Assembly: GCF_023699475.1 (NCBI RefSeq)
Contig: NZ_JALXFV010000002.1
Location: forward strand, 124,001-188,000
Length of the DNA stretch: 64,000 bases
Source: Halomarina rubra
GTDB lineage: Archaea; Halobacteriota; Halobacteria; Halobacteriales; Haloarculaceae
Direction: 5' to 3'
Shown: in pieces, positions 24,434 to 33,256 of the stretch
How positions within the stretch are numbered: the first letter of the stretch is position 1
Layout of the letters: every line of letters starts with the position of its first letter
Translations under genes and position numbers: made by a program
Notes under the pieces: model-generated
Seen by the model: only the letters and a program-made list of their open reading frames with translations
The model's database searches: none
Told to the model about the DNA's origin: nothing

Positions 24434-27400
24434 TCAGTCCGACGCGCCGTAGAGGGGTTGGCGGTCCTCGCCGTCACCCCTCGCGGTCGCGGCCGCGGGC
24501 AGTTCCCGGCGGACGTCGAACTCCTCGTTCTCCGCGACCACGTCGGCGTACGGGTCGGGAACGACCTTCACGAACGCGTCGAGCGCGGCGTCCCAGTCCG
24601 CCAGCAGGTCGGCGGCGCGGGCGGAGTCGGTGTACTCGCGGTGGTTCTCGACGAGGCGACGCAGCAGGTCGCGGTCCCGGTCGTCGAGCGACCGCTCGGT
24701 GGTGACGAGTCCCGGGTTGAGGCCGCCCTCGAACGTCCCCTCGGGGTCGTAGACGTACGCCAAGCCGCCGGACATCCCCGCGGCGAAGTTCCGGCCCGTT
24801 TCGCCGAGGACGGCGACGACGCCGCCGGTCATGTACTCACAGCCGTGGTCGCCGACACCCTCGACGACCGCGGTCGCTCCGGAGTTCCGCACGGCGAACC
24901 GTTCGCCGGCGACGCCGTTGACGTAGCACGCGCCGTCGGTCGCGCCGTACAGCGCGACGTTGCCGACGGCGACGCTGTCGGTCGGGTCGTACCCCGCGTC
25001 GCCGGGCGTCTCGACCACGAGTCGTCCACCGGAGAGGCCCTTCCCGACGTAGTCGTTGGCCGTGCCGGTGAGGTGCAGCGAGAGGCCGCCCGCGAGGAAC
25101 GCGCCGAAGCTCTGGCCGGCGACGCCGTGGAGGTCGACGTCCACGGTGTCGTCCGGCAACCCCTCGGGGCCGTGGCGCTTCGCGACGTGGTACGACAGTG
25201 TCGACCCGACGGCGCGGTCCGTGTTCGCCACGTCCGCCGCCAGTGCGACCGGTTCGCCCCGTTCGAGTGCGGGTTCGACCTCGTCGAGCAGGGCGTCGTC
25301 GAACCGCTCGTCGGTGAACTGCTCGCGGGTCTTGCGGCGCGGCCCCGTCGACTCGGCGAGCAGCGCCGAGCAGTCGAGCGCCGCGCGGTTGTCGACCTGC
25401 TGGTCCTCGCGCTGGGAGAGCAGGTCGACGCGCCCGACGAGTTCGTCGACGCTCCGCAGGCCCAGTTCTGCGAGCCGTTCGCGGAGGTCCTGCGCGATGA
25501 ACGTCATGTAGTTGAGGACGTGTTCGGGGCGGCCGGGGAACCGCTCGCGCAGTTCCTCGCGTTGGGTGGCGATGCCGACCGGACAGGTGTTGGCGTGGCA
25601 CTTCCGGGCCATCACGCAGCCAGCGGTGACGAGCGCGGCGGTGCCGAACACGTACTCCTCCGCACCGAGTGCGGCGGCGACGGCGACGTCCCGACCGGTC
25701 TTCAGACCGCCGTCGGTCCCGAGACGGACCCGGTCGCGCAGACCGGTGTGGCGGAGCATCTGGTTGGCCTCGGCGACGCCGAGTTCCCACGGCAGACCGG
25801 CGTGTTTGATGCTCGTCTTCGGCGACGCGCCCGTCCCTCCGGAGTGCCCGGAGATGTGGATGGCGTCCGCCCCGGCCTTGGCGACGCCGGCGGCGATGGT
25901 CCCGATGCCCGACCCGGCGACGAGTTTGACGTTGACGTCCGCCTCCGGGTTGACGGCCTTCAGGTCGAAGATGAGCTGTTTCAGGTCCTCGATGGAGTAG
26001 ATGTCGTGGAGCGGTGGCGGCGAGATGAGACCGACGCCCGGCGTCGAACACCGAACGTGCGCGATGTACTCGTTGACCTTCGAGCCCGGAAGCTGGCCCC
26101 CCTCGCCGGGCTTCGACCCCTGAGCCATCTTTATCTGTATCTCCTCGGCGTTCGCGAGGTACGCCGCGGTCACGCCGAAGCGCCCGGACGCGACCTGCTT
26201 GACGTTACACTCGCGAGGCGTGCCGAACCGCTCGGGCGGTTCGCCGCCCTCGCCGGTGTTGGACTTCGCGCCGAGCCAGTTCATCGCGATGGCGTTGGTC
26301 TCGTGGGCCTCCGGGGAGAGACTCCCCAGACTCATCGCCGCGGTGGAGAACCGCTCGGCGACGTCCGCGACCGACTCGACCTCCTCGACGGGAATCGGGT
26401 CGTTCTCCGAGGCGAACGTCAGCCGACCGCGGAGCGTCCCGCGCTCGGCGTCGCCGTCCGAGATGGCGGCGAACTCGTCGTACTGCTCGGGGTCGCCGTT
26501 GCGGACCGCCTGCTGGAGCGTCCCGACGGTCTCGGGGTTCCAGTCGTGGCGCATCCCCGTCTTGCGGTGGGCGAACTCGCCCTGCCGTTCGAGTTCGGGG
26601 TCGCTCGCCGCGAGGTCGGCGCGAGACCGGACCTGCTCTTCGACGGCGTCGAGGTCGAACCCGCCGGTTCGGGCGGGCGTCCCCTCGAAGTACTCCGCGA
26701 CGAAGTCGGCGTCCAGGCCGACGGCCTCGAACGCCTGCGCGCCGCGGTAGCTCTCGACCGTCGAGATGCCGAGGCGAGCCATCGTCTTCAGCAGGCCGTG
26801 TTCGAGCGCGTGGTGGTACGCCTCGACCGCGTCTTCCTCGTCGGCCCCGTCCGGACCGGCGACGAGGTCCTCGACCGTCTGGACGGCGAGGTACGGACAG
26901 ACTGCGCCCGCGCCGTAGCCGACGAGCGTGGCGAACTGGTGGACCGTGCGGACGTCGCCCGCCTCGACGACGAGGCCGACGAGTTCGCGGTCGCCCGTCC
27001 GGACGAGGTGGTGGTGGACCGCGGCGGTCGCCAGCAGACTGGGAATCGCGAGGCGACCGTCGCGTACGGCGCGGTCCGAGAGCACTAGGACGTCGGCCTC
27101 CGCGGTCGCCACGCGGGCGCGCTCGCGGAGGTCCTCGATGGCGTCGACCATCGGCGTCCCCGCCTCGAACGTGGTGTCGAGCGTCGTCACCGGAACGTCG
27201 CCGTCGAGCGCCTTCAGCTCCGACAGCTCCGCGTCCGAAATCGCGGGCGAGTCGAGGACGACCTGTCGGGCGTGTTCGGGCGTCTCCGCCAGCAGGTTGC
27301 GCTGGTGACCCAGGCGACACTCCAGCGAGGTGACGAGGTCCTCACGCAGGTAGTCGAGCGGTGGGTTGGTGACCTGCGCGAACCCCTGTCGGAAGTGACT

Positions 27401-28939
27401 CGCCAGCGGGCGGTCCGAACCTTCGAGACCGACGAGCGGCGTGTCGTCGCCCATCGAGCCGACGGGGTCCTTCCCGTCGGTCGCCATCGGTTCGAGCAGT
27501 TCGTCGAGTTCGTCGTGGCTGTAGCCGTGGCGCGTCTGGTGGACCCGCAGGTCCTCGACGGGGTCCTGGCTCGTCACCGTCTCGGGGTCGTCCAACCGGA
27601 CCTGTCCCTCGGCGACCCACTCGCCGTAGTGGTCGTCGACGAGGCCCTCGAACGCCTCCTCGTCGGGGACGACCCGGCCCTCGTTCGGGTCCGCGAGGAA
27701 CAGTTGCCCGGGGGACAGTCGCCCGCGCTCTTTCACCTCGCTGGCGTCGTACTCCAGCGCGCCCACCTCGCTGGCGAGGACGAGCGTGTCGTCCTCCAAC
27801 ACGTCGTAGCGACACGGGCGCAGGCCGTTGCGGTCGAGCACCGCCCCGACGCGCTCGCCGTCGGTGGCGGCGACGAACGCGGGGCCGTCCCACGGCTCCA
27901 TCAGCGAGGCGTGGTAGTCGTAGAACTCGCGACGTGCGCCGGTGACGCCGGTCGCCTCGTCGCGCCACGCCTCCGGGACGAGCATCCGCAGGGCGTGGGG
28001 GAGGTCACGGCCGCCTTCGAGCAGGAGTTCGAGCGAGGCGTCGATGCAGGCGGTGTCGGAGGCGGTGGGGTCGACGATGGGCCGGAGGGTGTCGAAGTCG
28101 TCCGCGGAGAAGTCGGGGTGGTCGAGGTTCGCCTCCCGCGCCCGCATCCAGTTGACGTTCCCCTGGAGCGTGTTGAACTCGCCGTTGTGGATGATGCGGC
28201 GGTGGGGGTGGGCGAGGTGCCACTTGCCGAGCGTGTTCGTCGAGAACCGGGCGTGGACCATCGCGAAGTTCGAGACGACGCGCTCGTCGCGCAGGTCGGG
28301 GTAGTACTCCCGGAGTCCCTCTGCGGTGAGCATCCCCTTGTAGACGACGACCTGGCGGTCGAGCGAGCAGACGTAGTTGCGCTCCTCGTCCATCCCGGCG
28401 TCGCGGACGGCCGACTCGAAGGCGTTGCGCGCGACGTAGAGACGACGGTCGAAGGTCGCGTCGTCGTCGGCTGCGGGCGTCCCCTCGTGGGGGGCGACGG
28501 CGACCTGTACCACCGACGGCTCGGCGTCGAGGGCGGTCTCGCCGATGCCGTCGTTGTCGGTGGGGACGTCCCGCCAGCCGACGACCGCGAGGTCGTTTGC
28601 CGCGGCGCTCGCCTCGAACAGCGACCGCGCTCGCTGCCGGCGCTCCTCGCTCTGCGGGAGGAACAGCGTCCCGACCGCCGAGCGCTCGGGCAGGCCCTCG
28701 AAGACGTCGTCGAAGAACCCGTGGGGCGTCTGGAGCATGATACCCGCCCCGTCGCCCGTCTCGTCGGCCGTCGCGCCGCGGTGTTCGAGGTTGTACAGGA
28801 GTTCGATCGCGTCCGCGACGACGTCGTGTGACCGCCCGCCGTCGAGGTCCATCACGACCCCGACGCCACAGCTCCCTCGGTCGTCGTCGGGCGGGGCGAG
28901 ACCGCCGCCGCTCGCGACGTCCGGTTGGTTCCCAGTCAT
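24434..28939 (-). CDS. gltB: Glutamate synthase large subunit
   Basis: The product has 1501 residues, the normal size. The class II glutaminase domain begins after a short propeptide, with nucleophile Cys24 in DDRGSCGVGVV. The FMN barrel shows PLHDIYSIEDLKQLIFDLK and AGSGIGTIAAGVAKAGAD. The [3Fe-4S] ligands lie in CVMARKCHANTCPVG (C-x5-C-x4-C). The C-terminal GXGXG helix domain shows GVAGQSFGAFLAGGLSLH. It transfers glutamine amide nitrogen to 2-oxoglutarate. No gltD lies adjacent, so the electron donor (ferredoxin or a distant small subunit) is open. A cccttttggg box 28 bp upstream supports the start. Confidence 0.96.
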   Translation of the reverse strand: MTGNQPDVASGGGLAPPDDDRGSCGVGVVMDLDGGRSHDVVADAIELLYNLEHRGATADETGDGAGIMLQTPHGFFDDVFEGLPERSAVGTLFLPQSEERRQRARSLFEASAAANDLAVVGWRDVPTDNDGIGETALDAEPSVVQVAVAPHEGTPAADDDATFDRRLYVARNAFESAVRDAGMDEERNYVCSLDRQVVVYKGMLTAEGLREYYPDLRDERVVSNFAMVHARFSTNTLGKWHLAHPHRRIIHNGEFNTLQGNVNWMRAREANLDHPDFSADDFDTLRPIVDPTASDTACIDASLELLLEGGRDLPHALRMLVPEAWRDEATGVTGARREFYDYHASLMEPWDGPAFVAATDGERVGAVLDRNGLRPCRYDVLEDDTLVLASEVGALEYDASEVKERGRLSPGQLFLADPNEGRVVPDEEAFEGLVDDHYGEWVAEGQVRLDDPETVTSQDPVEDLRVHQTRHGYSHDELDELLEPMATDGKDPVGSMGDDTPLVGLEGSDRPLASHFRQGFAQVTNPPLDYLREDLVTSLECRLGHQRNLLAETPEHARQVVLDSPAISDAELSELKALDGDVPVTTLDTTFEAGTPMVDAIEDLRERARVATAEADVLVLSDRAVRDGRLAIPSLLATAAVHHHLVRTGDRELVGLVVEAGDVRTVHQFATLVGYGAGAVCPYLAVQTVEDLVAGPDGADEEDAVEAYHHALEHGLLKTMARLGISTVESYRGAQAFEAVGLDADFVAEYFEGTPARTGGFDLDAVEEQVRSRADLAASDPELERQGEFAHRKTGMRHDWNPETVGTLQQAVRNGDPEQYDEFAAISDGDAERGTLRGRLTFASENDPIPVEEVESVADVAERFSTAAMSLGSLSPEAHETNAIAMNWLGAKSNTGEGGEPPERFGTPRECNVKQVASGRFGVTAAYLANAEEIQIKMAQGSKPGEGGQLPGSKVNEYIAHVRCSTPGVGLISPPPLHDIYSIEDLKQLIFDLKAVNPEADVNVKLVAGSGIGTIAAGVAKAGADAIHISGHSGGTGASPKTSIKHAGLPWELGVAEANQMLRHTGLRDRVRLGTDGGLKTGRDVAVAAALGAEEYVFGTAALVTAGCVMARKCHANTCPVGIATQREELRERFPGRPEHVLNYMTFIAQDLRERLAELGLRSVDELVGRVDLLSQREDQQVDNRAALDCSALLAESTGPRRKTREQFTDERFDDALLDEVEPALERGEPVALAADVANTDRAVGSTLSYHVAKRHGPEGLPDDTVDVDLHGVAGQSFGAFLAGGLSLHLTGTANDYVGKGLSGGRLVVETPGDAGYDPTDSVAVGNVALYGATDGACYVNGVAGERFAVRNSGATAVVEGVGDHGCEYMTGGVVAVLGETGRNFAAGMSGGLAYVYDPEGTFEGGLNPGLVTTERSLDDRDRDLLRRLVENHREYTDSARAADLLADWDAALDAFVKVVPDPYADVVAENEEFDVRRELPAAATARGDGEDRQPLYGASD

Positions 28940-28962
28940 ATGCGAACATCCGACACTGAATG

Positions 28963-28972
28963 CCCAAAAGGG
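28963..28972 (-). promoter_or_regulatory. TATA-like element of gltB
   Basis: On the minus strand the sequence is cccttttggg, about 28 bp before the gltB ATG, as expected for leaderless initiation. Confidence 0.45.
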
Positions 28973-29065
28973 TCTCCCTGAAGGTATCGAGTCGTGAGGA
29001 AGCGATAATAGGACCTTAAGATGATGGTTCGTGAAGGTCCGCGCCGCCGTAGTGATTCGGCCCCT

Positions 29066-30532
29066 TCAGTACGACTTCGCGAAGTACGCCGTCGTCACGC
29101 TCTCCTCGCCACAGACGCCGCAGGTGTCGTGAACGGGGGTCTCGTGTTCTTCGTCGTCCTCCATGGGGACGGCGACGATCTCGGCGGCGATCTGGTCTTT
29201 GATCTCCGTCTCACAGGACTCCTCGCCACACCAGCCGGTCTTGACGTAGCCGCCGTGCTGGCCGATGGTGCCGAGGATGTCGGCGCGACCGTGGGCCTCG
29301 CGGACACCCTCTTCGAGGCGTTCTTCGCTCGCGGCGAACAGTTTGGCGTGGACGGTGTCGAGCGCGTCCTCGACGGCCGAGACGAGGTCCGCGCGGTCGG
29401 CGACGACGTTCTCGCCGTCGGGGCGGTGGACCATCGTGACCTCCTCGTCGTCGACCTCGTTGGGGCCGACCTCGATGCGGAGGGGGATGCCCTTCAGCTC
29501 CCACTCGTTGAACTTGAAGCCGGGGTTGCGCTCGTCGCGGTCGTCGAGGTTCACGCTCAGGCCGGTCGCTTCGAGGTCGCTCTGGAGTCCCTCACAGTAC
29601 TCCAGGACCTCCTCGCGGGTGTCCTCCTGCCAGATGGGGACGATGACGACCTGCTCGGGGGCGATGGCGGGGGGCAACACGAGCCCCTGGTCGTCGGAGT
29701 GGCTCATGATGAGCGCCCCGAGCGCGCGCCACGACGTCCCCCACGAGGTGGTGTGGGCCAACTGCTCCTCCTCGTCCTCGTCGGCGTAGGTGACGTCGTA
29801 CGCCTCCGCGAAGCCGGTGCCGAGGTAGTGGGACGTGCCGCCCTGGACGGACTTGCCGTCGGGCATCAGCGCCTCGACGGACGTCGTGGTGTCAGCACCG
29901 GGGAACTTGTCGTGGTCGGGCTTGCGCCCGGTGAGCACGTCGATGGCCAGCACGTCCTCGTAGAGGCGCTCGTACTGGTCGAGGCGGGTCATCGTCTCGT
30001 CCCACGCGCCTTCCCGGTCGCGGTGAGCGGTGTGGCCCTCCTGCCAGAGGAACTCCTTCGTGCGGAAGAACGGCTTCGTGTCCGTCGCCTCCCAGCGGAT
30101 GACCGAACACCACTGGTTCAGGCGCATGGGCAGGTCGCGGTGGCTGCGGATCCACTGGCTCATGAACGGCGTGATGATGGACTCGCTGGTGGGCCGGACC
30201 GCGAGGCGCTCTTCGAGTTCCTCGTGACCGCCGTGGGTGACCCACGCTACCTCGGGGTCGAACCCCTCGACGATGTCCTTCTCGGCTTCGAGGTAGCTCT
30301 CGGGGATGAGCATGGGGAAGTAGGCGTTCTGGACGCCGGTCTGTTTGAACCACCCGTCGAGGTGGTTCTGGAGGCCCTCCCAGAGGGCGTACCCGCGGGG
30401 ACGGGTGACGATGAACCCGCCCATGGGGGCGTAGTCCGCGAGGCCGGCTTTCTGTACCACTTCGGCGTACCACTCGCCGGGGCTGTGCTCCTTCGACTCG
30501 GTGATGCCGAGTTCCTGTGTCTCGTCGCTCAT
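29066..30532 (-). CDS. proS: Prolyl-tRNA synthetase (archaeal/eukaryal type)
   Basis: The product has 488 residues, starting MSDETQELGITESKEHSPGE. Class II motifs are visible: RPTSESIITPFMSQWI, RLNQWCSVIRWE, FFRTKEFLWQEGHTAH and GTSWRALGALIMSHSD. The C-terminal anticodon-binding domain (VVIVPIWQED) and zinc-binding-like tail with GEESCETE and CGVCGEESVTTAYFAKSY are typical of the archaeal form. The aligned C-terminal Tyr ending (FAKSY) is a ProS family feature. Confidence 0.96.
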   Translation of the reverse strand: MSDETQELGITESKEHSPGEWYAEVVQKAGLADYAPMGGFIVTRPRGYALWEGLQNHLDGWFKQTGVQNAYFPMLIPESYLEAEKDIVEGFDPEVAWVTHGGHEELEERLAVRPTSESIITPFMSQWIRSHRDLPMRLNQWCSVIRWEATDTKPFFRTKEFLWQEGHTAHRDREGAWDETMTRLDQYERLYEDVLAIDVLTGRKPDHDKFPGADTTTSVEALMPDGKSVQGGTSHYLGTGFAEAYDVTYADEDEEEQLAHTTSWGTSWRALGALIMSHSDDQGLVLPPAIAPEQVVIVPIWQEDTREEVLEYCEGLQSDLEATGLSVNLDDRDERNPGFKFNEWELKGIPLRIEVGPNEVDDEEVTMVHRPDGENVVADRADLVSAVEDALDTVHAKLFAASEERLEEGVREAHGRADILGTIGQHGGYVKTGWCGEESCETEIKDQIAAEIVAVPMEDDEEHETPVHDTCGVCGEESVTTAYFAKSY

Positions 30533-30553
30533 ACGTGCTGGTGAGTTGCGGGT

Positions 30554-30564
30554 CGCTTAAACGC
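30554..30564 (-). promoter_or_regulatory. TATA-like element of proS
   Basis: On the minus strand the sequence is gcgtttaagcg, centred about 27 bp before the proS ATG. Confidence 0.5.
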
Positions 30565-30610
30565 GGTGCGTTTCGGTCGGGGGTCGAGAAGTGGAGTGGT
30601 GGCTCAGGAG

Positions 30611-30662
30611 CCACCCGGCGGGAGCGGCGAGGGTGCGACCACGACGCGGGCTCGCCGGGTGG
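30611..30662. repeat. GC-rich inverted repeat upstream of proS
   Basis: The arm ccacccggcg (30611-30620) pairs with cgccgggtgg (30653-30662). Allowing a 2-base bulge, the pairing extends by four bases (gagc with gctc), leaving a loop of about 24. It lies 80-130 bp upstream of the proS start, outside the expected transcript, so it is not an obvious terminator of any annotated gene. Confidence 0.6.
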
Positions 30663-30883
30663 CGAGACGGGCGCGACGGTCGGTCATACTCGAACCGAAC
30701 GCGGCGGGCGACAAGTCACCTCCGGTGGTGTGTCGGTAGGTCACGTGCTTCGATGGGCCGTCATCACTCGCTGTATGTCTCCGCGAGCCACGCTAACTGT
30801 TAACTCTGCTGACAGCCACGGGACGACCGAGCACTCCCGGCGAGCGTAGCCGTCGGGCTGTCGAGCCGGACGGAGTGCGAACG

Positions 30884-30891
30884 AGGTGAGA
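30884..30891 (+). promoter_or_regulatory. Shine-Dalgarno-like site before the SnoaL-like gene
   Basis: The sequence gaggtgag matches the complement of the archaeal 16S 3' end and ends a few bases before the ATG at 30894. This suggests a transcript with a 5' leader, unlike many neighbours. Confidence 0.5.
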
Positions 30892-30893
30892 CG

Positions 30894-31325
30894 ATGCCAA
30901 CGCTAGAAGCACCCACAGAGACCGTCCGAAGCTACCTGAACGCGTTCAACGACCGCGACTACGACCGTCTCTCGGAACTCCTCGCGGCGGACGTCATCGA
31001 ACACGGGATCCACGACGAACTCCACGGTCCCGACGAGATCACCGGCTTCCTCGACGCCCACTTCGAGGCGTTCCCGGACTACTCCGGGGAGACCGACGCG
31101 ATGGTCGCGGCGGACGACACGGTCACCGTCCGGTACACGGTCCGCGGGACGCACACGGGCGAGTTCGAGGACATCGAACCGACCGGACGGACCGCCGAGT
31201 GGACGGGGATGGCGATGTATCGCGTCGAAGACGGGAAGATAGCGGAGGTGTGGCTCGAGGAGAACCGACTCGGACTCCTCGAACAACTGGAGGTCGTCGA
31301 CCCGCCTGCACACCTGCGAATCTGA
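30894..31325 (+). CDS. SnoaL-like / ester-cyclase family protein
   Basis: The product has 143 residues and an NTF2-like fold: TVRSYLNAFNDRDYDRLSEL at the start, then EHGIHDELHGPDEITGFL, then VTVRYTVRGTHTGEFEDIEP and GMAMYRVEDGKIAEVWLEE. This is the SnoaL-like polyketide-cyclase/ester-cyclase pattern, a fold used by many small enzymes and binding proteins, so the reaction is unknown. A Shine-Dalgarno-like site precedes the ATG. Confidence 0.8.
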   Translation: MPTLEAPTETVRSYLNAFNDRDYDRLSELLAADVIEHGIHDELHGPDEITGFLDAHFEAFPDYSGETDAMVAADDTVTVRYTVRGTHTGEFEDIEPTGRTAEWTGMAMYRVEDGKIAEVWLEENRLGLLEQLEVVDPPAHLRI

Positions 31326-31339
31326 CCGTTCGTCCCCGA

Positions 31340-31392
31340 TTTCTCACCTCCCCTCTTCTCTCCTCGTCTCCCCCTCTCCTTCCTCCCTTCTC
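31340..31392 (+). terminator. 53-nt pyrimidine tract after the SnoaL-like gene
   Basis: Only two purines interrupt 53 bases of C and T (31346 and 31366). It begins 14 bp after the stop codon at 31323-31325, between convergent genes. T-rich and pyrimidine-rich tracts are associated with archaeal termination, so a transcript end is plausible. Its unusual length may also allow triplex DNA. Confidence 0.45.
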
Positions 31393-31449
31393 GTCGGCGC
31401 GTTCACGTCGTCGAGTACGGCGAACGGACGGACGAGGAGACCGAGCGGC

Positions 31450-31797
31450 TCAGACCGCGCCGCCGACCAGCGTCTCCAGGACGACCAGCGCGACCAGCCC
31501 CGAGAGGATGGTCCACAGCACCGACTCGGTGCGCCACGCGACGGCCGCGGCGACCAGTCCCGCGACCGTCCGCAGCGGCGTCACCGCGCCCGCACCACCC
31601 TCTCCACCGAAGACGAGCGCCGGGAACACGAGCGCGGCGAGGACGGCCGGCGGGACGTACCGGAGTGCCTGTCTGAGACGGGGTGGGACGCTCCCGGCGC
31701 GCTCGAACACCGCCAGGAACGAGTAGCGGATGGCGAACGTGCCGACGCCGGCGACGAGCACGATGGCCCAGAGCGTCGCCTCACGCACGGTCGTCAC
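31450..31797 (-). CDS. azlD: AzlD-family branched-chain amino acid exporter subunit
   Basis: The product has about 115 residues from a GTG at 31797; another in-frame GTG at 31788 is possible. It has four hydrophobic segments, with LWAIVLVAGVGTFAIRYSF and LRYVPPAVLAALVFPALVF matching the AzlD pattern. It is the small partner of AzlC, encoded immediately upstream with an overlap of about 17 bp. The two form a membrane complex exporting branched-chain amino acids or analogues (known in Bacillus; inferred here). Confidence 0.85.
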   Translation of the reverse strand: MTTVREATLWAIVLVAGVGTFAIRYSFLAVFERAGSVPPRLRQALRYVPPAVLAALVFPALVFGGEGGAGAVTPLRTVAGLVAAAVAWRTESVLWTILSGLVALVVLETLVGGAV

Positions 31798-32485
31798 CTC
31801 CCGCGTCGGTCCCGACGACGCGCTCGGCGAGCAGGCCGGCGACGACACCCGCCAGCGCGCCGAGGACGAGGCCGAGGTTGAACGGGGCGGTCGTGAGCGC
31901 CAGCGCGACGCCACCGCCGACGAGCGCCGCGGTGCCCGACGCCCGGCCCTTCACCGCGGGGACCAGCAACGCGAGGAACGTCAGCGGGACGGCGAAGTCG
32001 AGCGGGATGCCCGCCGGGACGCTGGCTCCGACGACCACGCCGACGACGGTACAGACCTGCCAGACGACCCACAGCGACAGCGCGACGCCGAGGTAGTACC
32101 ACCGCCGGACGACGTCGTCGGTCTCGAAACGAGTGACGGAGAGCGCGAACGCCTGGTCGGTCAGGAGGTAGGCGACCGGGGCGCGCTCGGCCAGCGAGAG
32201 GCGGTCGAGGTACGGCGCGAGCGACGCCGAGTACATCATCATCCGCAGGTTGATGACCAGCACGGTGAGGACGACGACGGCGGCGTTGGCGTCCGCCTGC
32301 AGCAGGTCGATAGCCGCCAGTTGCGACGCGCCCGCGAACACGACGACCGACAACCCGACGGCGAGTTCGGGCGGCAACCCGGCGGCGACGACGGCCGCCC
32401 CCGCGACCAGACCGAACGGGACGACACCCAACAGGAACGGGGCGACGTCACGCATACCGGCGACGACGGAGGCACGACGGTCCAT
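31781..32485 (-). CDS. azlC: AzlC-family branched-chain amino acid exporter subunit
   Basis: The product has 234 residues and about seven or eight hydrophobic segments. AzlC motifs are present: PFLLGVVPFGLVAGAAVVAAG, VVFAGASQLAAIDLL, NLRMMMYSASLAPYL and LLTDQAFALSVTRF. It is the large subunit of the AzlCD exporter. It overlaps azlD at its 3' end, ensuring coupled synthesis. Confidence 0.92.
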   Translation of the reverse strand: MDRRASVVAGMRDVAPFLLGVVPFGLVAGAAVVAAGLPPELAVGLSVVVFAGASQLAAIDLLQADANAAVVVLTVLVINLRMMMYSASLAPYLDRLSLAERAPVAYLLTDQAFALSVTRFETDDVVRRWYYLGVALSLWVVWQVCTVVGVVVGASVPAGIPLDFAVPLTFLALLVPAVKGRASGTAALVGGGVALALTTAPFNLGLVLGALAGVVAGLLAERVVGTDAGGDDRA

Positions 32486-32561
32486 GGTGTCTCGGGGCGG
32501 CGGCGACGGAAACCCGGTTCGGTTCGCGCAACGGTCACGGACCCGTCGTGTCGCGCGCGCT

Positions 32562-33044
32562 TCACTCGGGGTGAATCGCGAACGGACTCGCCGACTCCCG
32601 CCACTCCCACCCGGGGAGGCGGGTCTGGAACCCCGCCGCGAGCGCGGCGTCGAGGTCGTCGAGGCCAGCGCCCTCGGTCTCGTCGCCGTGGACGTGGACG
32701 TCGGCGTAGTGGAACGTGGCCTCCGCGAGCGTCCGCAGCGGTTGACCGCCGGCGACGGTCGCCGCGAGCGCGCGCCCCAACTGCTCGTCGACGACGAACC
32801 CGGGGTAGTCGCCCGCGACGTCCAACTCGCGCAGGATGGCGACGAGCGCGGCGACGTTGACCGCGCGGTCGCCGTCGGCGAACACGACGTCCACCTCGCG
32901 GCGGTACTGACCGGCCGAGACGGGAGCGACGTCGGTGTCGAACAGCTCTCCGAGCCCGTCGCGAACCTCGGTGATGAGGGGTGCTATCGGTCGGTCACGG
33001 ACGAACTCGTACTCCTCGCGAACGCGCTCGGGTGTGACGTTCAT
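32562..33044 (-). CDS. Conserved protein of unknown function, divergent from aCPSF1
   Basis: The product has 160 residues from the ATG at 33044 (MNVTPERVREEYEFVRDRPI). It is acidic and soluble. The middle part (REVDVVFADGDRAVNVAALV) and VDEQLGRALAATVAGGQPLR look like a compact alpha/beta domain. A His-rich patch, FHYADVHVHGDE, could bind metal. It shares a single TATA-like element with the aCPSF1 gene on the other strand. No family is recognised. Confidence 0.6.
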   Translation of the reverse strand: MNVTPERVREEYEFVRDRPIAPLITEVRDGLGELFDTDVAPVSAGQYRREVDVVFADGDRAVNVAALVAILRELDVAGDYPGFVVDEQLGRALAATVAGGQPLRTLAEATFHYADVHVHGDETEGAGLDDLDAALAAGFQTRLPGWEWRESASPFAIHPE

Positions 33045-33084
33045 ACCCCTCGCAGGCGACGGAACTACGTCGGCTTTGCGAAGG

Positions 33085-33094
33085 CTTTTATAAT
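33085..33094. promoter_or_regulatory. Shared TATA-like element between the 160-residue gene and aCPSF1
   Basis: The sequence cttttataat reads as attataaaag on the other strand, so it can serve both directions. Rightward it predicts a start near 33116-33120 and thus an mRNA leader of about 140 bases before aCPSF1. Leftward it predicts a very short leader before the ATG at 33044. Confidence 0.5.
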
Positions 33095-33256
33095 CGTGCA
33101 GGTATACCCCCAGATAACGCGGGTTTTCCGGACCGTCCCCACGGTCACGACTCCCTAGCATGACGTACTGCTTCATCCAGACGCCGGCCACCCCCCGGAA
33201 CTCGGTGGGGGCCCTGTCGGCCGTGCGTCACGGAACCCCGCCCGTCTGCGCCAGCT

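Larger units (their letters stand above)
30533..30893. other. 361-bp intergenic region between proS and the SnoaL-like gene
   Basis: No gene is supported. The region holds the proS promoter, a strong GC-rich inverted repeat (separate entry), and near 30797-30806 an actgttaactc stretch that could be the TATA region of the rightward gene. The last bases carry gaggtgag, a Shine-Dalgarno-like element for that gene. Confidence 0.5.

Noticed and set aside
24407-27088. 893-codon open frame on the plus strand
   Set aside because: Antisense to gltB, whose domains and motifs are unequivocal.
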